DNA of 20,066 nt from positions 1 through 20,066 of the forward strand of contig CAZLWE010000064.1 in NCBI GenBank assembly GCA_964562985.1, in the 5' to 3' direction. Both the position numbers and the translations under genes were made by a program. The stretch is from SHLQ01 sp964562985 (lineage in GTDB: Bacteria; Actinomycetota; Acidimicrobiia; Acidimicrobiales; SHLQ01). Positions within the stretch are counted from its first letter, which is position 1. The number at the start of each line of letters is the position of its first letter. The notes under the pieces were generated by a model, which did not search any database, had not been told where the DNA came from, and worked only from the letters and a program-made list of their open reading frames with translations. This document shows positions 12,970-20,066 of this stretch, one piece after another.

Positions 12970-14736
12970 TCAGACGTAATCTTTGTACTTGGCGAGGTGG
13001 CGTACCGGCGTCGACAGTGCGTCTTTGCGGAACGGGTCGCCCAGTTCCTTGGTGCACATGATCTCAATGACGGTCGTCTTGCCCTCGTTCATCTGGGCGT
13101 CGATCGCTGCCTGCAGCGCTGGCCCGACCTGGGAGATGTCGTCGACTCGAACACCCTCGGCGCCCATGGATTGGGCGATCTCCGCGTAGTTCTCGCCGCC
13201 GTCAAGCTCGCCAGCCACGAAGCGTCGACCGTAGAAGTCGACCTGATTCTTCTTCTCGGCGCCCCACTGGCGGTTGTGGAACACGATCGAGGTGACAGGG
13301 ATGTCATGGCGAACGGCGGTCATGACCTCGGTCATGCTCATCGCCCATGCGCCGTCACCGGCGTAAGAGACCGCGGGACGGTCCGGGGCAGCGGCCTTCG
13401 CGCCAATGATCGTGGGCAGCGCGTAACCGCAGTTACCCCAGCTCATCGCGGCGAAGAAGCTGCGGGGCTCTTCGAAGCGCAGGTAGCTGTTGGCGACCGA
13501 GTTGATGTTGCCGATGTCGGTCGAAACCATGACCCGTTCCGGCATTGCCTTCTCGAGCTCACGAAGCACCTGGCGAGGATGCAGCCAGTTGCCCGGCTCC
13601 TCTTCGGCTTCGGCGATCATCTGCATCGAGAAGTCATCCTTTTCGTGGATCCACTCGTCGAGCTCGGCTTCCCATGCGTCCTTCTCGGCCTTGGTCTTAG
13701 CGGCGCGTTCGTCCTTGGTTGCGTCGCACTTCAGCTCGCGGTCGACGAGGCGCTCAAGAAGCGCAGTCGCTGCCTGGCCAGCGTCTCCGTGGATGGCGAC
13801 ATCGACTGGCTTTACGAGCCCGAGCATCGTGTGGTCGGCGTCGACCTGGATGATCTTTGCGTCCTTTGGCCAGTAGTCCATGTCGTGCTGTGGCAGCGTT
13901 CCGAATGGGCCGAGGCGGGTGCCGAGCGCAAGCACGACGTCGGCCTGGTTGATGAGCTTCATGGCAGCCTTGGAACCTTGGTAGCCGAGCGGGCCCGTCC
14001 ACTGTGGGTGGCTCGCCGGGAAGCTGTCGTTGTGCAGGTAGGTGTTGCAGACCGGGCCACCGAGGCGTTCGGCGAGCGCGATGCATTCGTCCATCGCATC
14101 ACCCATCACCACGCCACCACCGCTGAGCAGCACGGGGAACTCGGCTTCGGCGATGAGGTCAGCTGCGGCATCGAGACTTGCGGCGCCACCGGGACCACGA
14201 TCGAGACGGGTCGGCTGTGGAACCTCGACGTCGATGTCGCCGTAGAAGCGGTCACGAGGGATGTTGATCTGGGTCGGACCCATGTCGGAGATGGCTCGGT
14301 CGAAGGCACGGGCGGTGATCTCGGCCATGCGGCTCTCGTTGTCGACCTGACCTTGGTATTTGGTGAACTCTTCGAACATCGGGAGCTGATTGGCTTCTTG
14401 GAAGCCACCGAGGCCAATGCCACCCGAACCGGTTTGCGGCGTCACGATGACGACTGGCGAGTGCGCCCAGAATGCAGCAGCGACCGCGGTAACGCAGTTG
14501 GAGATACCGGGGCCGTTCTGACCGATGATGACGCCGTGGCGTCCGGATACTCGGGCGTAGCCGTCTGCCATGTGGGCAGCGCCTTGCTCGTGCACCACGG
14601 GAACGAGTCGAATCCCGGCAGGGGCAAAGATGTCCATCGCGTCCATAAACGCCGAACCCATAATGCCGAACGTCGTATCGACCTGATTAGCTACGAGCGT
14701 CTCAACAAAAGCTTCACTCGGTGTCATACGGGTCAT
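12970..14736 (-). CDS. xsc: Sulfoacetaldehyde acetyltransferase (Xsc)
   Basis: 588 residues, the usual Xsc length, from ATG 14734-14736 with AGAGGAGG six bases upstream. It is a thiamine-diphosphate enzyme that converts sulfoacetaldehyde and phosphate to acetyl phosphate and sulfite in the cytoplasm, the desulfonating step for taurine, isethionate and related sulfonates. The N-terminal domain has FGIMGSAFMDAMDIFAPAGI and HEQGAAHMADGYAR with cofactor-activating Glu50. The C-terminal domain has the ThDP/Mg motif GDG (460-462) through Asn488. The stretch FHNRQWGAEKKNQVDFYGRR (486 onward) is a hallmark that separates Xsc from acetolactate synthase and other relatives. An IclR regulator is divergent, with palindromes between, so sulfonate-responsive control is likely. 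A phosphate acetyltransferase lies nearby to consume the product. Confidence 0.95.
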   Translation of the reverse strand: MTRMTPSEAFVETLVANQVDTTFGIMGSAFMDAMDIFAPAGIRLVPVVHEQGAAHMADGYARVSGRHGVIIGQNGPGISNCVTAVAAAFWAHSPVVIVTPQTGSGGIGLGGFQEANQLPMFEEFTKYQGQVDNESRMAEITARAFDRAISDMGPTQINIPRDRFYGDIDVEVPQPTRLDRGPGGAASLDAAADLIAEAEFPVLLSGGGVVMGDAMDECIALAERLGGPVCNTYLHNDSFPASHPQWTGPLGYQGSKAAMKLINQADVVLALGTRLGPFGTLPQHDMDYWPKDAKIIQVDADHTMLGLVKPVDVAIHGDAGQAATALLERLVDRELKCDATKDERAAKTKAEKDAWEAELDEWIHEKDDFSMQMIAEAEEEPGNWLHPRQVLRELEKAMPERVMVSTDIGNINSVANSYLRFEEPRSFFAAMSWGNCGYALPTIIGAKAAAPDRPAVSYAGDGAWAMSMTEVMTAVRHDIPVTSIVFHNRQWGAEKKNQVDFYGRRFVAGELDGGENYAEIAQSMGAEGVRVDDISQVGPALQAAIDAQMNEGKTTVIEIMCTKELGDPFRKDALSTPVRHLAKYKDYV

Positions 14737-14810
14737 TGTGGTCCTCCTCTGGCCTCCCGGCGCCACGCCGGTCTACAAGATTCGCTTAGGTTAGCCCCTC
14801 TAACTACGTA

Positions 14811-14829
14811 GATTCCACATTGTGGAATC
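14811..14829. promoter_or_regulatory. 19-base perfect palindrome in the xsc-IclR divergent region, candidate IclR operator
   Basis: GATTCCACA and TGTGGAATC are exact inverted repeats around a single T. Its TTCCA...TGGAA half-sites suit known IclR-family operators. It lies 74 bases upstream of xsc and 70 upstream of the IclR gene. On the xsc strand a TAGAAT hexamer (14833-14838) sits just before it, so a bound regulator would cover that transcription start. Another 8-base palindrome, CTACGTAG, abuts it at 14804-14811. Confidence 0.6.
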
Positions 14830-14860
14830 GATATTCTATTTATGTGGCTAAGGGGCCGCG

Positions 14861-14874
14861 GGAAAGCACTTTCC
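14861..14874. promoter_or_regulatory. Second palindrome upstream of the IclR gene, candidate operator
   Basis: GGAAAG and CTTTCC are perfect inverted repeats around CA. GGAAA-N4-TTTCC is close to the classic IclR consensus TGGAAAT-N-ATTTCCA. It ends 25 bases before the IclR start codon, so it could serve autoregulation. Binding is inferred. Confidence 0.4.
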
Positions 14875-14899
14875 ATCCGCTTACGCTCAGCCATACGTC

Positions 14900-15673
14900 A
14901 TGACGCAGACTCAGCCACCCAACGCCGGATCCGGGACACAGGCGATCGACCGCGCACTCGACGTTCTCTCCAGCTTTGTAGAACACCCCGATCAAGGGAT
15001 TAGTGACATTGCCTCCCACAGCGGGCTTAGTCCGAGCACCGTGCACCGAATCGTTCGAGCGCTGGTCAACAACGGCTTCCTCGAGCAGGACGCCACGACC
15101 GACCGCTACCACTTGGGTCATGCCGCGCACGTACTCGGAGCGAGTGCCCAGGAGGCATGGAGCTTCGATCGTGCTTTGCCGATCCTCGAACGACTCGGAT
15201 CGATCACGGGCGAGAGCGTCAACCTTGGCATCCTCGACGGCGCCGAAGTTGTGGTCATCTTGCGGGTGGAGTCAGTGCAGCCGCTCCGTTTCGACCAACC
15301 ACCAGGTTCTCGAATCTCGGTACATTGCTCATCAATGGGAAAAGCACTCATGGCACATTCGAGCGAACTGCCCGAGATCGACTTCACGCCGGTCACTCCT
15401 TCGACGATCACCTCGCTGCGCACCTACAAGTCTGACCTCACCAACGTGCGCGAGCTCGGCTTTAGCACCGACCACGAGGAGAGCATCGTCGGGGTGAGCT
15501 GCGTCGCGGCTCCGGTCATCGATGCCGACAGCAAGGCAGTGGCCGCAGTCGCGGTCCAAGGTCCCACCGTGCGAATGACCAGCGAGCGAATGATCGCGAT
15601 TGGCGGCCAGCTTCAAGAATCGGTACTCGAGATCCAGAAGGTCCTTGGCCTCACGGCCCGAACCAATGTCTAA
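14900..15673 (+). CDS. IclR-family transcriptional regulator
   Basis: 257 residues, usual for IclR. The N-terminal winged helix-turn-helix (about 12-75) includes AIDRALDVLSSF and ISDIASHSGLSPSTVHRIV. The C-terminal effector domain (about 80-252) shows GESVNLGILDGAEVVVILRV, SSMGKALMA and GVSCVAAPVIDADSKAVAAV. It is divergent from xsc and its last codons overlap the start of the FAD/Fe-S oxidoreductase gene by eight bases, so it is cotranscribed and probably translationally coupled with it. It is the best candidate for control of the sulfonate genes through the palindromes at 14811-14829 and 14861-14874. No clear Shine-Dalgarno sequence precedes ATG 14900. The effector is unknown; a sulfonated intermediate is a reasonable guess. 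Confidence 0.88.
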   Translation: MTQTQPPNAGSGTQAIDRALDVLSSFVEHPDQGISDIASHSGLSPSTVHRIVRALVNNGFLEQDATTDRYHLGHAAHVLGASAQEAWSFDRALPILERLGSITGESVNLGILDGAEVVVILRVESVQPLRFDQPPGSRISVHCSSMGKALMAHSSELPEIDFTPVTPSTITSLRTYKSDLTNVRELGFSTDHEESIVGVSCVAAPVIDADSKAVAAVAVQGPTVRMTSERMIAIGGQLQESVLEIQKVLGLTARTNV

Positions 15674-18473
15674 CGAACCCCTCGCGATCGGCGCCACACC
15701 AACGGTAGCGACCGACCCGGCGACGAAAGCGGTGTATGCGACGGACAACTCGATCTACCAAGTCGAACCGCGCGCGGTAACCACGCCGCGAAACAGCGCC
15801 GAGGTTGCACAGCTCCTCGCCGACAACTTCGGACGTGCAACCCCGTTCCCTGTGGTTGCACGGGGCGGAGGCACGGGAACCAACGGCCAAAGCCTCACCA
15901 CTGGCTTGATGGTTGACCTCAAGCGACACATGAACGCCGTCATCCGAATCGACCCCGAGCGACGGGTCGCCGAAGTTGAGCCCGGTGTTGTAGCTGGCGC
16001 GCTGAATGAAGCGCTGCGCAAACACGGGCTCTACTGGGCCCCACACACCTCGACCCTAAACCGGGCCACAGTCGGCGGGATGATCGCTACGGATGCCGCT
16101 GGGAAGGGCTCGCTCGTTCACGGCCGTGCTCACAACCACGTCGAATCACTCGACGTCTGCCTAGCTGATGGGTCGACCTTCGTTGCCGAGCCCCTGCCGG
16201 TCGAGGAGGCGGAGCGGCGGGCAATGCTCGGTGACGGCGCCGCGACGGTGTGGCGTGGGTTGCTCGACCTGCCTATCACTGCGGGCCAGCGCTTCGATCT
16301 GCCCCAACTTGCTCGAGGGTTCAGCGGCTATGGAATCGACCGACTTCGCAGCGATGGGATGATCGATCCGCTCGCGGTTCTCGTGGGCGCCGAAGGAACC
16401 CTAGGAATCGTTACTAAGGCGACTCTGCGTCTCACACCGATCCCAGCGCACAGCAAACTCCTCATCATCGGATACGCGAGCTTCGATGAAGCACTCCGCA
16501 GTTCGATCGACCTTCGATCGCTGCAACCCGGGGCTATCGAGTGTCTCGACGAAGCGACCGTGCGGGCAGCCCAAGACGCTCCCACCTGGGACGTCCTTGG
16601 AATGACCAACAATGAATCCAAGGCCCTGCTGTTTCTCCAATTCGACTCACAAGACGAAATCCAGATCACCCCAATCCGCGACGCCATCGCGAACGCTGGA
16701 GCCGCGATACAGATCGCCACCGTGGCCGTCGAGAGTCACTCGATGGCCTGGAAGGTACGAGCTGATGCCGTCGGCCTCGTCGCAAAGGTCGACACGGTCG
16801 GCGGCTTGGTAGGAGCACAACCCGTAGCCATGGTCGAGGACTGCGCCGTGCCCGTAGAAGAACTGCCCGCGTTCGTTGCGGCGTTTCGCCAACTACTCGA
16901 CGAGCACGGTCTCACCTATGCCATGTACGGCCACGCCGACGTCGGCTGCGTGCATGTTCGACCCGCACTGGATCTAGCCAACGAGACGTACCGAGATCTC
17001 GTTAGCGAAATCACCGAACAAGTGACCGAGCTCGTGGATTCACACAACGGCATCTTGTGGGGCGAGCACGGCCGCGGTTTCCGCGGCGGCGCAGCGAACC
17101 GACTCCTCGCGCCAGAAACGCTCGACCTTATGCGACAGGTCAAGGGCCTCTTTGACCCGGGCGACATCCTTAATCCCGGCAAGCTCTACCGGCCCGCAGG
17201 AAACACCGAAGCGCTCGTTGGCGTTGGTGATCCGCCCACCCGTGGCGCCAAAAACCAAGACGTCTCCATAACACTGCGTCGGGAGTTCAGCGACGCATTC
17301 GCGTGCAACGGCAATGGGGTTTGTCAGCAGCATTCGAGAGACGAGATCATGTGCCCGTCCTACACCGCAACGGGCGATCCGGCGCTGTCCCCCAAAGGCC
17401 GGGCTGATCTGCTCCGCGCCTACCTCACCCGGCCGGCGGGATCTGACGACCCGCTCGCCGACATGGTTGCGGAGAATCTGAACCAATGTCTGAGTTGCGC
17501 GGCGTGCGCAACCGGATGCCCGGTCGAGGTCAACATCCCTGAGCTGAAGAGCCGCTTCTTCTCGCGCTACTACAAGGACCGTCCTCGTCCCGCCGCACAC
17601 CGGTTGATGAGTCGGTTCGAAACGCTGTCAGCGCTCGCGCACAAGGCACCAACCCTCGCCCGCTATGGTGCCAAACCCGCTCGGAGCACCCTCGGGTTGA
17701 TCGATCTTCCCGAACCCTCGGCGCCGACCGTGCCACTGGAAGTGCCCGAGTTCCATCCGCGTAAGCAACGAGGCCCCTTCGATGCGGTGGTGTTGCCCGA
17801 TGTATTTAGCGCACGTCTTGAGCCCGACACGATGCGCGTCGCGATCGAGGTTCTACGACGGTTAGGAATGCGAGTGGCTGTTGCGCCCTTCGTGCCGTCG
17901 GGGAAGTTTGATCACATCACCGGGCAACGAAAGCGGTTCGCAAAAGCGGTCCGCGCCCAGCGAGACCTCATCGAATCGATTCTGGCGAGCGGCGCGACCC
18001 CGGTCGCGATTGAACCGGCGACCGCACTTCTTCATAGCCATGACTACCCCGCCTTCGATAGCCGGTACCCGCGAGGTGTTGCCCATCTCATCGATGTCCT
18101 CCATGAGCGCCGCGGCCAGCTCGCGGAGCAAGACATTGGGCAGGGTCGAAATATCACCCTTCTTGGCCACTGCACCGAACGTGCGCTCAGACCCGACTCG
18201 ATCCCTCGCTGGGCCGAGGTGCTCAACGCTGCCAGATACCAATGCGACGTCCCCGAGCTCGGCTGTTGTGGCATGGCCGGAATCTTCGGCCATCAAGTAG
18301 AAAACCAGGCCATCTCCCAAACGTTGTGGAGCGCCGGCTGGTACGAGGCCGCTCGAGCACCTGGGGCCGTTGCAACCGGATACTCGTGTCGTTCTCAGGC
18401 GAAGCGACTCTCCAACACGTCGCTCAGACACCCCATCTACCTGCTCAGCGCCGGACCTCGTCGTAACTCCTGA
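15666..18473 (+). CDS. Large FAD-linked oxidase with Fe-S and CCG domains (YdiJ/D-2-hydroxyacid dehydrogenase type)
   Basis: 935 residues from ATG 15666, which overlaps the IclR stop. The frame opens earlier at 15600, but that part lies inside the IclR gene. Domains in order: FAD-binding (about 35-260) with RGGGTGTNG at 66-74; FAD-oxidase C-terminal domain (about 270-525) with the metal-site motif GHADVGCVHV (422 on) and EHGRG; a ferredoxin-type region with Cys547, 553 and 563, and C608-x2-C611-x2-C614-x3-C618; and a CCG domain with GCCGMAG (866-872). This order matches E. coli YdiJ and related D-lactate/D-2-hydroxyglutarate dehydrogenases, which pass electrons to quinone or a carrier. Its place beside xsc suggests it oxidises a sulfonated hydroxy acid or alcohol (sulfolactate, for example), feeding sulfoacetaldehyde formation. 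That is inference; glycolate, lactate or 2-hydroxyglutarate are alternatives. Confidence 0.85.
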   Translation: MSNEPLAIGATPTVATDPATKAVYATDNSIYQVEPRAVTTPRNSAEVAQLLADNFGRATPFPVVARGGGTGTNGQSLTTGLMVDLKRHMNAVIRIDPERRVAEVEPGVVAGALNEALRKHGLYWAPHTSTLNRATVGGMIATDAAGKGSLVHGRAHNHVESLDVCLADGSTFVAEPLPVEEAERRAMLGDGAATVWRGLLDLPITAGQRFDLPQLARGFSGYGIDRLRSDGMIDPLAVLVGAEGTLGIVTKATLRLTPIPAHSKLLIIGYASFDEALRSSIDLRSLQPGAIECLDEATVRAAQDAPTWDVLGMTNNESKALLFLQFDSQDEIQITPIRDAIANAGAAIQIATVAVESHSMAWKVRADAVGLVAKVDTVGGLVGAQPVAMVEDCAVPVEELPAFVAAFRQLLDEHGLTYAMYGHADVGCVHVRPALDLANETYRDLVSEITEQVTELVDSHNGILWGEHGRGFRGGAANRLLAPETLDLMRQVKGLFDPGDILNPGKLYRPAGNTEALVGVGDPPTRGAKNQDVSITLRREFSDAFACNGNGVCQQHSRDEIMCPSYTATGDPALSPKGRADLLRAYLTRPAGSDDPLADMVAENLNQCLSCAACATGCPVEVNIPELKSRFFSRYYKDRPRPAAHRLMSRFETLSALAHKAPTLARYGAKPARSTLGLIDLPEPSAPTVPLEVPEFHPRKQRGPFDAVVLPDVFSARLEPDTMRVAIEVLRRLGMRVAVAPFVPSGKFDHITGQRKRFAKAVRAQRDLIESILASGATPVAIEPATALLHSHDYPAFDSRYPRGVAHLIDVLHERRGQLAEQDIGQGRNITLLGHCTERALRPDSIPRWAEVLNAARYQCDVPELGCCGMAGIFGHQVENQAISQTLWSAGWYEAARAPGAVATGYSCRSQAKRLSNTSLRHPIYLLSAGPRRNS

Positions 18474-18541
18474 CACAGCCACCGACGCCGACAGGTCAAT
18501 GGCTGCCCCGCTAGGGTGAAGGCGATCGACGAAGGGGCGCT

Positions 18542-19126
18542 GTGGCGCAAATCGAACGAGCAGCACGACCGCAACTCGACACCGAAATGGTTGTCAGTAC
18601 CGCTGGAATCATCGCTGATGCGGAGGGGCTCGATGAAGTGACCCTGACTCGGGTCGCCCGCGAACTGCACATCTCCCAACCCGCCCTCTACCGCCATGTC
18701 GAGGGATTCGACGACCTCTTGCGGCACCTCAGCCTTGCCGGTCGTATTTTGCTGGGGGAACGGCTCCGCGCAGCGGCTGTCGGTGTGAGCGGCGTCGACG
18801 CTATCCGCGCAATGGGCGCCGCGTGGCGAAACGCTGTACGCGAGCGGCCAGGGCTAATGGCCGCCACAGACCGCTACCCATGTGCCGGTGATCTCGAACT
18901 AGAGGAGGCCGTTGACGCGATCGTGGAGACCCTTGGGTTTGCACTCGCGAGCTATGACCTCTCCCCTGACGATCAGGTGCATGGGGCACGGGCTCTGCGG
19001 AGCGCCTTTCACGGATTCGCCCATCTCGAATCGGGCGATGGTCATCCGCTGCCGCACGACCTCGACGACACCTTCGAACACATCATCGACATTTTGCATC
19101 GGGGCATCGAACGCCTTGCCCAATAG
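18542..19126 (+). CDS. TetR-family regulator with WHG-type C-terminal domain
   Basis: 194 residues from GTG 18542, with GAAGGGG a few bases upstream. The TetR helix-turn-helix (about 15-62) includes VTLTRVARELHISQPALYRHV. The C-terminal domain has RSAFHGFAHLESGDG, near the HG motif of the WHG (TetR_C_33) family. It follows the oxidoreductase gene by 68 bases on the same strand and converges with pta, ten bases apart. It may be cotranscribed with the oxidoreductase, but its own promoter in the gap cannot be excluded. Ligand and targets are unknown; control of pta or the sulfonate genes is possible only by proximity. Confidence 0.83.
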   Translation: MAQIERAARPQLDTEMVVSTAGIIADAEGLDEVTLTRVARELHISQPALYRHVEGFDDLLRHLSLAGRILLGERLRAAAVGVSGVDAIRAMGAAWRNAVRERPGLMAATDRYPCAGDLELEEAVDAIVETLGFALASYDLSPDDQVHGARALRSAFHGFAHLESGDGHPLPHDLDDTFEHIIDILHRGIERLAQ

Positions 19127-19136
19127 GGCGCTGTAG

Positions 19137-20054
19137 CTACGTCCGGCGCGCTGCTTGGAGCGATGCAATAACTGCGACATTGACCATGTCGTCTACCGAG
19201 CTCCCTCGTGAGAGGTCGTGCAGCACGCCATCAACACCTTGCAGGAGCGGCCCGAACGCGTCGACGCCGCCTATGCGTTCAGCGATCTTGTAACCGATGT
19301 TGCCCGAATTGAGGTCGGGGAAGATGAACACATTCGCCCGCCCGGCAACCGCTGACTCCGGCGCCTTGCGCTCGCCGACGGATGGCACGAACGCCGCGTC
19401 GAACTGCATCTCGCCGTCGATCGCCAGATCGGGGGCGAGCCCTCGCGCGATCTCGGTGGCTTCGAGGACCTTGTCGACCATCGGATGTTCAGCACTGCCC
19501 TTGGTAGAGAACGAGAGCATTGCTACCCGCGGCTCGTCGCCGGTGAGTTCGGCATACGTTGCGGCCGAGGAGATAGCGATCGAGGCGAGTTGCTCGGGGT
19601 CTGGGTCGGGCATCACGCCGCAGTCGCCGAACGCCACCGGCCGTCCGTCGTCGAGAATCATCAGCATCGAGCTACTGATGATCGAGACGCCGGGAGCAAC
19701 GCCGAGGAGGTGAATGCCAGCCCGCAGCACATCGGGTGTTGGACGGGTCGCACCAGCGATGCACGCGTCGGCCTCGCCGACTCGTACCATGAGCGCTGCG
19801 ACATGCAACGGATCGTCCAGGTCTGCACGCTCGAGTTCCTCCGCAGCAGCGACCACTGCCGGGCTTCGAACGGCGTCGAGGTCATCGACCAGGATCGGCT
19901 CAAGCAGCCCACGTTCGCGCAACAACGCAGCCGCCTCCATGGCGCGGGAGTCGGGAGCGTCGGCGAGCACGACTCGTTTGGGAGCAGCGGATACCTGCTC
20001 GAACCACCGCGCTTGCACTCCGTCAGATTTCTGTGAACCGTCAGCCTGCGTCAT
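19137..20054 (-). CDS. pta: Phosphate acetyltransferase (short, catalytic-domain-only type)
   Basis: 305 residues from ATG 20052-20054, made of the PTA_PTB catalytic domain alone. Motifs include CIAGATRPTPDVLRAGI, MLSFSTKGSAEHPMVDKV, IDGEMQFDAAFVPSV and FPDLNSGNIGYKIAERIGG, all typical of phosphate acetyltransferase rather than butyryltransferase. It converts acetyl phosphate and CoA to acetyl-CoA and phosphate. In sulfonate users a Pta gene next to xsc commonly takes its product into central metabolism, and that fits here. The frame remains open upstream to the window edge, so a start beyond 20066 cannot be excluded, though the N-terminal residues 1-20 already look like a weakly conserved leader. 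It converges with the TetR gene. No kinase (ackA) is in view. Confidence 0.92.
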   Translation of the reverse strand: MTQADGSQKSDGVQARWFEQVSAAPKRVVLADAPDSRAMEAAALLRERGLLEPILVDDLDAVRSPAVVAAAEELERADLDDPLHVAALMVRVGEADACIAGATRPTPDVLRAGIHLLGVAPGVSIISSSMLMILDDGRPVAFGDCGVMPDPDPEQLASIAISSAATYAELTGDEPRVAMLSFSTKGSAEHPMVDKVLEATEIARGLAPDLAIDGEMQFDAAFVPSVGERKAPESAVAGRANVFIFPDLNSGNIGYKIAERIGGVDAFGPLLQGVDGVLHDLSRGSSVDDMVNVAVIASLQAARRT

Positions 20055-20066
20055 GTCCGCTATCTG

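Noticed and set aside
12618..13067. A 149-codon minus-strand frame spanning the gap between xsc and the cobS-like gene
   Set aside because: Its product is Pro/Ser/Arg-rich without a domain, it starts inside xsc in another frame, and it would be read through both hairpins.
12892..14811. A 639-codon open frame on the plus strand opposite xsc
   Set aside because: It is the antisense shadow of a certain gene. Its product has no recognisable domain, its start has no ribosome-binding site, and GC-rich genes often leave the opposite strand open.

Overview
The window looks like a chromosomal segment of a free-living, GC-rich bacterium. It has dense genes, short gaps, several GTG starts, and IclR, TetR, GntR and LysR regulators. 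The protein flavours (a lysozyme-like protein with a membrane anchor, a form II CoxL-like molybdenum hydroxylase, a NYN-LOTUS protein) fit an actinobacterium, perhaps a marine Acidimicrobiia lineage. That placement is inference from gene content; there is no rRNA to confirm it. I found no tRNA, rRNA, CRISPR array, insertion sequence or phage gene.

Layout. (1) 1-3345, minus strand: a fused iron-sulfur/membrane-anchor protein followed by a Mo-bis-MGD catalytic subunit that runs off the left edge. These are most likely a cytoplasm-facing SoeABC-type sulfite dehydrogenase. A LysR regulator is divergent, with inverted repeats between (3371-3420). (2) 4352-5077: a membrane-anchored lysozyme-like protein. 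(3) 5212-8322, minus: an orphan CoxL-like molybdenum hydroxylase large subunit followed by a GntR/UTRA regulator. (4) 8403-8854, plus: a near-consensus promoter and a small PH-like protein with an unclear start codon. (5) 8934-12625, minus: a tight operon of a CobS-like AAA+ ATPase, a CobT-like VWA protein and a NYN-domain RNase-like protein with two LOTUS modules. No CobN is visible. (6) 12626-12969: a 344-base gap with two strong hairpins whose stems differ but whose loops match. (7) 12970-20054: sulfoacetaldehyde acetyltransferase (xsc, minus), a divergent IclR regulator overlapping a 935-residue FAD/Fe-S oxidoreductase (plus), a TetR regulator (plus), and phosphate acetyltransferase (pta, minus).

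How the parts fit together. Xsc splits sulfoacetaldehyde with phosphate into acetyl phosphate and sulfite. Pta turns acetyl phosphate into acetyl-CoA. The Soe-like enzyme at the left can oxidise sulfite to sulfate and pass electrons to quinone. The FAD/Fe-S oxidoreductase is a candidate for an earlier oxidation step, such as a sulfonated 2-hydroxy acid, but its substrate cannot be read from sequence. The window therefore reads as an organosulfonate-use region with unrelated modules between its parts. The least explained items are the CobS/CobT/NYN operon and the paired hairpins just upstream of it.
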